The position numbers were made by a program, and so were the translations under genes. Of a stretch of 52,666 nt of DNA, positions 16,134-27,500 are shown piece by piece. Under the pieces are notes generated by a model. The model was not told the DNA's origin, did not search any database, and saw only the letters and a program-made list of their open reading frames with translations. The stretch covers positions 1-52,666 of the forward strand of contig JAIPCT010000013.1 of the NCBI GenBank assembly GCA_021738065.1, given 5' to 3'. Origin of the DNA: Burkholderiaceae bacterium. Lineage in GTDB: Bacteria > Pseudomonadota > Gammaproteobacteria > Burkholderiales > Rhodocyclaceae. The first letter of the stretch is position 1. Every line of letters begins with the position of its first letter.

Positions 16134-17101
16134 TGTTCGGACTATTTGAACAGCCGGCAGCGAGCCGACAGGATCACTCGGCCTGTAGCGGATGCAGCCT
16201 GTGCGTTCTGGTTTGCCCAATGTGGCGCGCCCGGCGTGATCCGCGCTTCAGTCCCGAAGGACTGGCCAAAGCCCTGCAGTGCGGCGCCACGGTGGCCGAA
16301 CTGGCCGCGCCGCTCGACGCCTGCTCGTTGTGCGGTGCTTGCGATCCGGTGTGCCCGGAGCGCATTGATTTGTCGGGCATGGTCATGGCATTGCGTGGCG
16401 CTTTGCCACGAGCGGCGGAACTTGACTCCCAACTGACCAATCTCGCGCGGCAGGCGGCCAGCGCCGCTGCGCCTGTGGCCGGCGCGCTGTTGCTGCCCGG
16501 CGCCGACTTGCGTGCCAATCCGGCGCTGCTGGCGCGTACCCAAATGCTGCTTGGTTACGGTCTGGCGCAAGACGACGGTGCCGATATCGCACTGGCACTG
16601 GAAACCGGAGCTCAGGTATCACCGACGCGGCGGCGGCGGTTTCTCGATCGTGTCGAAGGACGCACGCTGATCGTTGGCGACGGACTATTGCTGGCGGCTT
16701 TGCGTCGTTGGCTGCACGGCGTCCGTCTGCAAAGCCTGGGCGAGGCCCTGAGCAGCCAGGTGGCGATACGTCGCCGTCTCACCAGCGCCGACTTTTACGT
16801 GATCGAGACACGCGCCTACCACGCGGAATTCGAGCGGCTGGTGACGTACTATGACCGCTTGCGCTTGGAGACCGGCTGTGCGCTGAATCTCGACTTGCAG
16901 CGCATCGCGATTCCTGCCATGACGCAGGCCATGTCGCGCCGTCGCGAGATGCTGGCCGATGAAGATCTGAGAGAGGCGCGCTGGATGCTGAAAGGGCGCC
17001 AGCCACGCCGTATCGTCGTTGAAAGCCTGGCGGATCGCGCGGTGTTCGAGAAGTCCTGCGATGTGCCGGTACTGCATCTTGCCGAACTGGCGGAGGACTG
17101 A
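16133..17101 (+). CDS. di-[4Fe-4S] ferredoxin-type electron transfer protein
   Basis: 322 residues. Two cluster motifs near the N-terminus, CSGCSLCVLVCP and CSLCGACDPVCP, each supply four Cys for a [4Fe-4S] cluster, as in the GlcF/LutA/HdrC group. The remaining 230 residues lack the CCG repeats of GlcF or HdrB and show no family recognised here. It is translationally coupled to the FAD oxidase upstream (one-base overlap), and the next flavoprotein starts 24 bases downstream. It is the likely link between the FAD oxidase and either the flavoprotein or the quinone pool. Confidence 0.8.
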   Translation: MFGLFEQPAASRQDHSACSGCSLCVLVCPMWRARRDPRFSPEGLAKALQCGATVAELAAPLDACSLCGACDPVCPERIDLSGMVMALRGALPRAAELDSQLTNLARQAASAAAPVAGALLLPGADLRANPALLARTQMLLGYGLAQDDGADIALALETGAQVSPTRRRRFLDRVEGRTLIVGDGLLLAALRRWLHGVRLQSLGEALSSQVAIRRRLTSADFYVIETRAYHAEFERLVTYYDRLRLETGCALNLDLQRIAIPAMTQAMSRRREMLADEDLREARWMLKGRQPRRIVVESLADRAVFEKSCDVPVLHLAELAED

Positions 17102-17125
17102 ACGTGGTGAACAGGGAACAGCCGA

Positions 17126-18337
17126 ATGCGTAACGTCGATATCGTGATTGTCGGTGCCAGTCTGGCCGCCGCCGCCGCCGCAAAGCGCACGGTTGATGCC
17201 GGGCTGGAGACGGTGATTCTCGAACGCAAGGAATTGCCGCGGCACAAGATATGCAGCGGCATTCTCTCGCCGCGCGGACACCGTTTTCTGCTGGAAAATT
17301 TCGGCCCGTTGCCGCGCGAAACCCTGCACGAGCCGACTTCATGTCGTGGCGTGACCTTCCATTTTCCGAGCATGGTCTCCATGCCCATGGACTTCTTCCA
17401 CGGCACCACGCCGCACCTGCACCGCAAGTATTCCGACCACTGGGCGATTCAGCGCAGCGGCGCCGAAGTGCATGATCAGACTTCGTTTGCCGGTCTTGAA
17501 GACAAGGGCGACCACGTCCTGGTCCACGCGCGCAAGCAAGGCGAGCCGGTCGTCTATCGTGCGCGCCAGGTGATCGGTGCCGACGGCCCCAGTTCGCTGG
17601 TGGTGCGTGCCGTTTATCCTGATTATCCGAAGCAGATACCCTGGTTTTTTGTCGGTCAGAAATTCCACGAGATCATCGATTGCCCGCTGTCCGCCGATTA
17701 TTTTCATTTCTGGTTCCATCCCGGCCTGGGCCACTACACATGGAGCCACGCCCGCGACGGGCGGCAGATCGTCGGCGTCGGTTTCAAGCGCGGCGACAAC
17801 TTTGCCAAAAAGCACGCCGTGGTGCAGCAGTATCTTGAGGACAAGCACGGTGTCCGCCTCAAGCCTGCGGGCGACGACGACGAAGGTTGCGCCGAAAATT
17901 TCGGGCCCTCGCTGATCAATCGCTATGTATTCGGCAAGGGCAACGTGCTGGTTACCGGGCAAGCCGCAGGCTTTCTCAACATGATCGGCGAGGGCATGAG
18001 TTGTGCCCTGCATTCCGGTGCAATTTCCGGCGAGGCGGTGGTTGAGGCGCGCTTGCGCAACCGGCCGGTACAGGAGATGTATCGCAAGATGATCGCTTCC
18101 GAAGTGCGCCGCTGCTCGGATCAATGGAATCCGCTGAAGATTGCCCTGGAGAAGCCGCACGAGGCCGATTTCCCGGCGGCCTTGATGGCATTGAGCTGGC
18201 GTGATCGCGGCAAGGTATTGCGCGACATGTGGCGCTTCGTCGTGCTCTTCAAGGAATTCAAGTGGGGCCGCCAGATCACCAGCGCGGCGCTGCAACGCCC
18301 GATACTTGGGAGCTATTCGATGCAGCGCTGGTTGTAG
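17126..18337 (+). CDS. geranylgeranyl reductase-like flavoprotein with altered FAD motifs
   Basis: 403 residues. The overall pattern is that of the GGR/digeranylgeranylglycerophospholipid reductase group: VDIVIVG at the N-terminus, ILERKELPRHKICSGILSP, an internal GADGPSSLVVRA, and a C-terminal GFLNMIGEGMSCALHSG. The usual GxGxxG is GASLAA, losing two glycines, and the usual GD before AAGF is GQ. FAD binding may therefore be modified, or this may be a distinct subfamily. These enzymes reduce isoprenoid double bonds with FADH2, often with ferredoxin as donor, which fits the FeS protein just upstream. Substrate not determined. Confidence 0.75.
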   Translation: MRNVDIVIVGASLAAAAAAKRTVDAGLETVILERKELPRHKICSGILSPRGHRFLLENFGPLPRETLHEPTSCRGVTFHFPSMVSMPMDFFHGTTPHLHRKYSDHWAIQRSGAEVHDQTSFAGLEDKGDHVLVHARKQGEPVVYRARQVIGADGPSSLVVRAVYPDYPKQIPWFFVGQKFHEIIDCPLSADYFHFWFHPGLGHYTWSHARDGRQIVGVGFKRGDNFAKKHAVVQQYLEDKHGVRLKPAGDDDEGCAENFGPSLINRYVFGKGNVLVTGQAAGFLNMIGEGMSCALHSGAISGEAVVEARLRNRPVQEMYRKMIASEVRRCSDQWNPLKIALEKPHEADFPAALMALSWRDRGKVLRDMWRFVVLFKEFKWGRQITSAALQRPILGSYSMQRWL

Positions 18338-18391
18338 GCATCGGACGGTGCCGACGTGCGTTCAGATCAAGCCGGTTGCGGTCGCTGAGCC

Positions 18392-20337
<1,946 letters not shown>

Positions 20338-20359
20338 TTCGTTGTCAAGCTTACAAGCG

Positions 20360-20448
20360 TTACCACGGCGAGCACGGGGGGCACGGGGAAGGGCGAAACC
20401 AAGCTGTTGAAATTGCTTCCCCCGTGCCCCCCGTGTTCCCCGTGGTAA
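20360..20448. repeat. long inverted repeat built of CAC-GG units (family B)
   Basis: The left arm TTACCACGGCGAGCACGGGG (20360 on, continuing to about 20390) pairs with the right arm ending CCCCGTGGTAA (20415-20448), with about two mismatches over 30 bases and a 24-base loop. It occupies most of the 237-base gap between pgm and the antiporter gene. Layout parallels the element at 11537-11610: tandem CAC-purine units starting with CCAC. It could terminate pgm transcription or be a dispersed repeat. Confidence 0.8.
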
Positions 20449-20574
20449 TCGTTTCGTTTTTCTCGCCGCCATCCTTGCGCGAAGCCATGCCTGTCCGCCC
20501 ACCGGGGCAGGAATGGCACCCGTTCCCGGCTATGATCGCGCCTGCTGAAAACACTTGTCTCCAAGAATCAAACC

Positions 20575-21831
20575 ATGACTTACCCAACCATCCTCAGTTC
20601 CTCCTTGTTTCTGCTCATTGTTTTCGGTGTCGAACGCATCTGTCGACGCTGGGGAGTGCCTTCGGTCATCGTCCTTGTCACGAGCGGGCTGATTGCCCGG
20701 CCGGTACTTGACTCGATCGGAGTCCAGCTCAATTGGGCCGGCTTGCTGGTACCCATTGTCGGTACCATCGGCCTGGTTTTGATCGTGCTGGAGGGCGCGC
20801 TGGATATCGAATTGCGGCGCGAGCGTGTTCGTTTGATTGGCGCCACGCTGTTTCTTGCCACCGCCGGCTTCGTTATCTGCGTGCTGGTGTTCGCCACTCT
20901 CGCCCACGTGGTACTGGAATTGAGCGTGGTGCAGGCTGTGCTGCTGGCGGCGCCCTTTGCCGTCATCAGCAGCGCCGTAGCTATTCCTAGCACCACCTTT
21001 TTGCCGCGCAAGGGGCGCGAGTTCGTAGTTTACGAAACTTCGATGTCGGACATCATCGGTGTCCTGGTGTTCTTCTCCCTGCTCCGCTCGGACGGTAGCG
21101 TTCAGGGCGCGCTGGTCACCCTGCTGGGGGGCGGCGTGCTCTCGCTGTTGCTGTCGGTGTTCTGCGCCGGCGGCTTGATGCTGGTGCTATTGCGGGTGGA
21201 AGGGCACATACGCTTCATTCCGGTGCTGGCTGCTTTGTTTGCGCTTTACGCCACAGGTGAGTTGTTGCACTTGTCGCCGCTCATCATGGTGCTCTTCTTC
21301 GGTTTGCTGCTCAACAAGCCTTCGCTGGTGACCCGTTTTCATCCCTTCCAGGACTGGATCGAAGCGGACTACCACGCGACTCTCTCGGAATTCAAGACCC
21401 TGGTGGTGGAACTGACCTTTGTCGTGCGTGGGTTTTTCTTCGTCCTGCTCGGCTACTGGACCGACTTGTCGGAACTTGCTTCACCCATGCCCTGGCTCGC
21501 TGCCGCTCTGATCCTGGTCGTCATATTTAGCACACGCTGGGTACTGGTGCCAATGACGGTAGGACCTGATCTCGCCAAACCTTTGGTCTGGATTGCGCCG
21601 CGCGGCCTGATCACCGTGCTGTTGTTTCTAACGGTACGTGACAGTTTTACACTGCCCGGCTACCTCAATGGCGCAGTCATACTGGTGGTGCTGATTTCCT
21701 CGGCATTGATCCTGGTCGCGGGAATTGCACAAGGGCGCCTGGCTCCCGAGGACGAGACGCCGGCAGCTTCCTTTGGTGATCCGGAGGCTTCTCCAGCGCG
21801 GCGGTTGCCGGATCCTGATTGGGATCGTTGA
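20575..21831 (+). CDS. cation/proton antiporter, CPA family
   Basis: 418 residues, about 12 membrane helices and a hydrophilic tail of about 35 residues. The helix pattern and the motif VYETSMSDIIGV (E154, S158-D159), matching the ESxxND site of CPA1 Na+/H+ exchangers but with Ser-Asp in place of Asn-Asp, support a monovalent cation/proton antiporter. A late WIAPRGLITVLLF segment is also typical of NhaP-type proteins. It is flanked by an inverted repeat upstream and converges on clcA downstream. It fits the ion and turgor theme of the surrounding genes. Confidence 0.85.
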   Translation: MTYPTILSSSLFLLIVFGVERICRRWGVPSVIVLVTSGLIARPVLDSIGVQLNWAGLLVPIVGTIGLVLIVLEGALDIELRRERVRLIGATLFLATAGFVICVLVFATLAHVVLELSVVQAVLLAAPFAVISSAVAIPSTTFLPRKGREFVVYETSMSDIIGVLVFFSLLRSDGSVQGALVTLLGGGVLSLLLSVFCAGGLMLVLLRVEGHIRFIPVLAALFALYATGELLHLSPLIMVLFFGLLLNKPSLVTRFHPFQDWIEADYHATLSEFKTLVVELTFVVRGFFFVLLGYWTDLSELASPMPWLAAALILVVIFSTRWVLVPMTVGPDLAKPLVWIAPRGLITVLLFLTVRDSFTLPGYLNGAVILVVLISSALILVAGIAQGRLAPEDETPAASFGDPEASPARRLPDPDWDR

Positions 21832-21833
21832 TC

Positions 21834-21856
21834 TTCGCCGGCGTACAAGCGGCGAA
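21834..21856. terminator. hairpin between convergent genes
   Basis: TTCGCCG (21834-21840) and CGGCGAA (21850-21856) form a 7-bp stem just after the antiporter stop. No T-run follows, so the terminator call is tentative. The rest of the 159-base gap before the clcA stop shows nothing clear. Confidence 0.35.
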
Positions 21857-21990
21857 AAGCGTCATCTCTGAGAGAAGCAAGGCAAACGCGGCAAAAAAGT
21901 CCACCGCACCGCTCTTGTCTAGCGAGAGAAGCGATTTCCATGCTCGCTTTGCCTGATGATTGGCCTCCGCCTTGATCGCGCGATATCAGG

Positions 21991-23331
21991 TCAAGGGGAC
22001 GGCGTCTGCGGCCTGGCCATGTTGAGGAAGCGTTCCGCCAGGGTTCGGTAGAGGGGGCGCGGGCAGACCAGGCGGGAAACCGCGCTCGCGATCAACGCCG
22101 TGGCCATCAACGGCAAGACCATGTCGTGGTTGTCGGTCATTTCAATGACGATGACAAAGGCGGTGATCGGTGCCTGCACGACGCCGGAAAAATAGCCGAC
22201 CATCGCCAGCAGCACAACGGCGCCGGTGGGCGCGTAGGGCATCAATTCGGAGAGGTTGAGTCCGAAGCCGGCGCCGACCGCCAGCGAGGGCGCGAATATG
22301 CCGCCGGGAATGCCGCTGGCGTAGGAAACCAGGGTCGCGAGAAACTTCAGAACGCCATACTCTGCCGGCAGTTGCTGGCTGCCTTCGAGAATGAACTTGG
22401 CTTCGTCATAGCCTGTGCCGTAGGTGGTGCTGCTCGATGCCAGACCGATCACGGCGAGGATCAGGCCGCAGGCGGCGGCAAAGGCCACCGGGCGCGAGCG
22501 GGCGAACACGCCGGCGCGACCGGGCAGGCCGCGCGACATGGCTATCAGCAGGCGCGAGAACAGGCCACCCAGCAGGCCGCCGATACCACCGCACATGACG
22601 ACCGCAATCCAGGCCTGGTCAAGCGGGAGCGATGCCGAGGTATAGCCGAAATAGGGATAGTTGCCGAGTATCGCCATCGAGGAAATACCCGCCAGGATCA
22701 CGCTGGTCAGGATGGTGCCGCTGGTGCGATGCTCGAAGGAGCGGCTCATTTCCTCGATGGCGAAGACGACTCCGGCCAGCGGGGTATTGAAGGCCGCCGC
22801 AACACCGGCCGCTCCCCCGGCCAGAATCAAGCCTTTCTCTGTTTGCAGGCGTGAAAATGGCACCAGACGGCCGAGCGAGTGCATGATTGCCGCGCCGATT
22901 TGCACGGTCGGCCCCTCGCGACCGATCGAGGCCCCGCTGAACAAACCCAGAATTGTCAGCATGATCTTGCCAAAGGCGATTCGCAACGAGAGGACGCGGC
23001 TGCGCGTCTCTTCGTTTTCAAGCGCGGCAATCGTTTGTGGAATACCGCTGCCCTGCGATCCCTGAAAAAAGCGCTGGGTTATCCATGCCACCAGACCCAG
23101 CCCCAAGGGCGTGATCAGCAGAGGCAGGTAAGGCGAAAACTCGATCAGCAGATGATGGTAGTGGTTGGCCTGTTCGGCCCCCAGGGCGAACAGAACCGCG
23201 ACCGCTCCCACGGTAATCGAACCGCCCCAGAAAACCAGTCCCCGCGCCCAGATGCGCTTCGAGAAAAGGCGATGGCGAAAGCGCCTTACCGAGTGGTTCT
23301 GCAGGACCTTGTTGATTTGTTCCGGGGGCAT
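21991..23331 (-). CDS. ClC family Cl-/H+ antiporter
   Basis: 446 residues. ClC signatures are complete: GSGIPQ (94-99), GREGP (137-141, with E139 the gating glutamate), GGIFAP near 340, and FAIEEM with E194 at the internal proton glutamate position that marks exchangers rather than channels. No CBS domains follow. It starts 16 bases after the stop of the (alpha/alpha)6 hydrolase gene on the same strand, so it is probably the last gene of the trehalose/glycogen operon. In that context it may balance charge during turgor or acid responses. Confidence 0.93.
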   Translation of the reverse strand: MPPEQINKVLQNHSVRRFRHRLFSKRIWARGLVFWGGSITVGAVAVLFALGAEQANHYHHLLIEFSPYLPLLITPLGLGLVAWITQRFFQGSQGSGIPQTIAALENEETRSRVLSLRIAFGKIMLTILGLFSGASIGREGPTVQIGAAIMHSLGRLVPFSRLQTEKGLILAGGAAGVAAAFNTPLAGVVFAIEEMSRSFEHRTSGTILTSVILAGISSMAILGNYPYFGYTSASLPLDQAWIAVVMCGGIGGLLGGLFSRLLIAMSRGLPGRAGVFARSRPVAFAAACGLILAVIGLASSSTTYGTGYDEAKFILEGSQQLPAEYGVLKFLATLVSYASGIPGGIFAPSLAVGAGFGLNLSELMPYAPTGAVVLLAMVGYFSGVVQAPITAFVIVIEMTDNHDMVLPLMATALIASAVSRLVCPRPLYRTLAERFLNMARPQTPSP

Positions 23332-23347
23332 CGCGGTTTCAATTCCT

Positions 23348-24514
23348 TCAGAATATGTTTTTTTTCAGGCCGTCGTGCGCCAGCAGAAATAAAGCGGCAT
23401 TCCAGGTTTGTCCGGCCATTCCTTCGGGCGTTCCATGTTGACCATCAAACCACTCGGTAAAGCGCCAATCGTTTGTTGCATTGGTCCGTGCCAGACGGGC
23501 CAGTTCTTTTGTTGCCGATGCCTTGCGACCGGCCGCTGCCAGTGCCAGCACCCAAAAGCCGCCGATCATAGGCCAAAGGCCGCCGTTGTGGTATCGGTGT
23601 GGCAGGTTCTGGCGGTGCCGTTCCATGTAGGGACGCCATTGGCGACTGGCGGGCTGGATCGGCTTCAGCACCGAGAGGCCGGGATGGGGCGTTGGACGAG
23701 CTTCGATTGCGTCCAAAATGCGGCGCCGGCGATTCTCGTCCGTCATGCCGAGCAATAGTGCGAGCAGGTTGCCCAGTACGTCGCCCTCTTCGCCCCAGAA
23801 GGATAGATTGACGTAACTCAAGTACAGCTCGGGGATGGCGCTGCGCCGCCGCGCGTAATGAATCAGCAATCGCAGGCGTCGGTAGTCGGGCAAATAGCTG
23901 CCGGGCAGAAACAGCCAGTTGGCATGTTGTTTGGTCGCCGCGGCGCCGGGCAGATGGTAGAGTTTCTTCACATACAGCCAGAGGGCGTTGGTATACAACA
24001 CGAAACCCGAGCGCGGCATGATGTCGGCCCAGTCGCTGGCCTCGTTCTGTTGCAGCAGGTGGATCAGCGGATGCTCCTGGCAAGCAAGCCAGTTCAGCGC
24101 GCGACGTATGCGGGCGCGAAAGCGGTTTTCGAGGCTGCCGTCGCTGGCCCGGTCGACCAATTTGACGGCAATCAACCACCACAGGGTGGCGTCGATGCAG
24201 CCCAGATACCAGAAGTCGCCACGTTCCGCTTCGGGTTCGACAAATTTTGGAATCTGGCCATTGCCGGCTTGATGTGCGGCCAGGGAGGCCAGACTGCGCC
24301 GCGCGCCGCGAATCAGCAGCGGGTCGCCGCTGCGGGCGGCAGCAATCGCGCACAGCGCTCCGTCGCGACCGAACACGCGGTCGTAGCCACGCGCCACCGC
24401 CTTTCCGGTCGGTCGCGCCGCAAGAAAACCATGGGGGCCCAGATTCTCGTGCAGCAGTGCCAATGAGCGTTGCCTGCACTCTTCAATCAGCACGCTGTCC
24501 TCTGACTCTTTCAC
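23348..24514 (-). CDS. (alpha/alpha)6-barrel glycoside hydrolase, debranching/GH100-like
   Basis: 388 residues. Motifs typical of six-hairpin glycosidases: GYDRVFGRDGALC near the N-terminus, QQNEASDWADIMPRSG (probable catalytic Asp/Glu), YHNGGLWPMIGGFW and EWFDGQHGTPEGM-QTWNAA at the end. These recall neutral invertase/amylo-1,6-glucosidase-like enzymes. The exact specificity is not clear; an oligosaccharide-trimming role is inferred from the operon. The GTG start (24512-24514) overlaps the stop of the malQ::treY gene in GTGA, so translation is coupled. Confidence 0.75.
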   Translation of the reverse strand: MKESEDSVLIEECRQRSLALLHENLGPHGFLAARPTGKAVARGYDRVFGRDGALCAIAAARSGDPLLIRGARRSLASLAAHQAGNGQIPKFVEPEAERGDFWYLGCIDATLWWLIAVKLVDRASDGSLENRFRARIRRALNWLACQEHPLIHLLQQNEASDWADIMPRSGFVLYTNALWLYVKKLYHLPGAAATKQHANWLFLPGSYLPDYRRLRLLIHYARRRSAIPELYLSYVNLSFWGEEGDVLGNLLALLLGMTDENRRRRILDAIEARPTPHPGLSVLKPIQPASRQWRPYMERHRQNLPHRYHNGGLWPMIGGFWVLALAAAGRKASATKELARLARTNATNDWRFTEWFDGQHGTPEGMAGQTWNAALFLLAHDGLKKNIF

Positions 24515-27500
24515 GCGGAAATTTCACCGCTCAGCAATGCCACCGGAAAGCAGGTCAGCAGCCGACCCAGTGCCATCTGGCCGGATTCGGCAAACTGTTC
24601 GCCGGTGAGGATGTTGCGCCAGGCGAAAGCGGCCAGTTCATCGGGCAGTTCCACGGCGGTATCGCGCCATACATCGGGCCCCATCGGCAGGGTGCTGTCG
24701 TCACCCAGTAGACGCGCGGGCAGGCGCGGCACGACGGCAATCAGACTGCGCGTGCCGCAGCGTCGGGCAAAGGCGCAAACGTGGGACGCATGCGCGCCGA
24801 TCACGTTCAGCGGCAGGTAACTGCCATCGCGAAATACCTCTGGCCATTTTTCGCGCAAGGCAAGGGTTTGCCAGAGCGTATAGAGCTTGATGCGGCCGTC
24901 GTCCATGTCGGTCACCAGTGGCTGCAGGCGCTGCGGCCACTGGTCCTGCGGGGCATCGACCAGCGCTTTTACCTCGGCGAGCATTTTGCGGCGGCGGGAA
25001 AAATCAACGGGGCGCCGGTTGTCCGGGTCAACCAGGTTGAATTGCCAAACCTCGCAGCCCTGATAGATGTCCGGCACACCTGGTGAAGCCAGTTTGACCA
25101 GAGTCTGGGCGAGGCTGTTGATCAAGCCGTATCGGGCAAGAGGTTGTGCGATGGAAACGAAGTCGGCCAGGAAAAGATTCTTCTCGCCGGGCGCCAGCAG
25201 TGCCTGGACGAAGCTGCTTACCGCAGCCTCGTACTCGGTATTGACCTTGACCCAGCTGCTGTGTTCCTTGGCCTCGCGCAGCGCCTTGATCATGTAGGCC
25301 TCGATTCGCGCACGATAGTCGGCGAGCGCTGCCTCGTCGGGCACGGTCAGCGGCCAGGTGCCGATCAGAGTCTGGTACAGCAGGTATTCGTCGTTGCGGG
25401 AGGGCACCTCGACGCCATCGATCAGGCGTTTGCGGCCACGGTTGAAACGGCTCCAGCGTTTCAGCATCAGTTTCCACGCAGCCGGCATTTCAGAGAGGAC
25501 GTTGATGCGGGCGCGGACATCCTCGGAGCGTTTGCTGTCGTGCGTGGAGGTGGCGAGCAGGTTGTGCGGCCAGCGCGCGGCACGGGCACGCGTGGCGGCG
25601 TGGAAGGCTGAAACCGAGACGCCGAAACGGCGCGGTTCGCCGCCGACGTCGTTCAGCGAAGTCAGCCGATGGTAGCGATAGAAGGCAGTGTCTTCGACAC
25701 CCTTGGCCATCACCGGTGAAGAGAACTGCTGGAACTTCATGGCGAAGGCCTGCACCCGCTCACGGAACGAGGCACTGCGACCACGGGCGAGATCGGTCGT
25801 CAGCACGTCGTAGAGAAAGTCGTGGATGCCGGTGTCGGCCGACGGGCTGTGTTTTTTGGCCACAGCCACCGCCCAGGTGATATGGCGGCGGTCGTCGGCG
25901 GAGAGCTGTCCGTGGGCGACATAGCTGCGATAGACGGGAAAACTCGCGACCACATCCACCAGGGCGTCGCGCAGTCCGTTGAGGGTGTAATCGCAAGTGG
26001 TGCGGCTGGCAGCGGCAATTCGCGCGAGGCGGGTAGCGAGGACGTTGAGTTCGCTCGACAGGGCGGTGAGCATGATGAGCTTCTTCGCCTCGTAGGCGAT
26101 CGTCTCGAAGTCGTCGTGCAGATCGGTAAAGTCGTGATAGACGCGCGTCATGCGCCGCTCGGCGGCACAGTCCACGAACAGGTTGTTGACCAGGTTGGCG
26201 AATCGATAACCGGTAGCGCCGTGAATCGGCCAGTCATTGGGCAGACGTTCGTGATCGGCGAGAATCTTCTCGATCACCAGGTAAAGTGGCAGCGCCTCGC
26301 CCGGCGCGGAAGGCTTGCCACCGACAGCCGCCTGCAGGCGCTCGAAGTAGCGCCCGGGATCATAAAGACCATCCGGGTGGTCGATGCGCAAGCCCTCGAC
26401 CTTGCCATGAGCCAGCAGGTCGAGCACGAAGCGATGGGTGGCTTCGAACACTGCCGGCTCATCCATGCGCAATGCGGCAAGTTCGTTGATGTCGAAGAAG
26501 CGCCGGTAGTTGATCTCGTCGGAAGCGACGCGCCAGTAGGCGAGGCGGTAGCCCTGGAGCTTGATCAGATCATGCAGAAGATCAAAGCTGGTGGCGTCGT
26601 TGGGACGGCCATTGAATTCCACCAGGTTGTCGGTGATGTGCCTCCCGATGTCGGCGCAGCTTGTGTTCAGGGTGGCGAGGTGGCGCTTGTGCACTTCCTT
26701 GTCGCGTTGACGTTCGAGCATGCGCTCGAGGGTGGTGTCGGTGCGCGCCGGGATATGACCAAGGCTGGTGAGCAGGGCCTGCAACTCGACGTAGCGCTCG
26801 TCGCTTTCTCCGAGAATCGATGCCAGATGCTCACTGCGGTGGCCAACGATCCGCGGGTAGGTCGCCGGATCGATCGGCAGGCGATGCTGGAAGTAGAACA
26901 GGCTGAATTCACCACGTTTGGCGTCGAATTCGAGGCGTAGTTCGCCGCGATTGAGCACCTTGCCGTAGTGATCGCCGAGCAGAGGCAGCAGAACCTTGCC
27001 GCTGAGACCGGGATTGAGCGGTTCCCAGTCGATGTCGAAGAAGGCACCCCAGGCCGATGCCGGACCGTTTTCCAGTACGTCGAGCCACCAGCGGTTGTCG
27101 GCGCCCATGACGCCCATGTGGTTGGGTACGACATCGAGTATCTGACCCAGACTCCGGGACTTGAGCGCGGCGACAAAATTTTCGAAGTCCGCCGGAGTGC
27201 CGATCTCCGGATTGAGCGCCTCGTGATTGACGATGTCGTAGCCATGACGGCTGCCCGGTCGTGCCATCAGATAGGGCGAGGCATAGCAGTGACTCACGCC
27301 CAGTTCGGCAAGATAGGGCACCAACTCGGTCGCCTGCACAAAATTGAAGTCGCTATTGAACTGAAGCCGGTAGGTAGCTCGCGGAATCACCGCCTGACGA
27401 GAGGACTGCGGTTCATCGTCGTGGGGCATCACCGCGGTGCCGCGCTCGTGGCGCATCAGGGTGCCGATCGCGCTGAAGCGGGCATCGTCGCGCCAATCCT

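Noticed and set aside
21660..21941. 93-codon minus-strand frame downstream of clcA
   Set aside because: It lies mostly inside the antiporter gene on the other strand, lacks a ribosome-binding site, and its translation is low-complexity.
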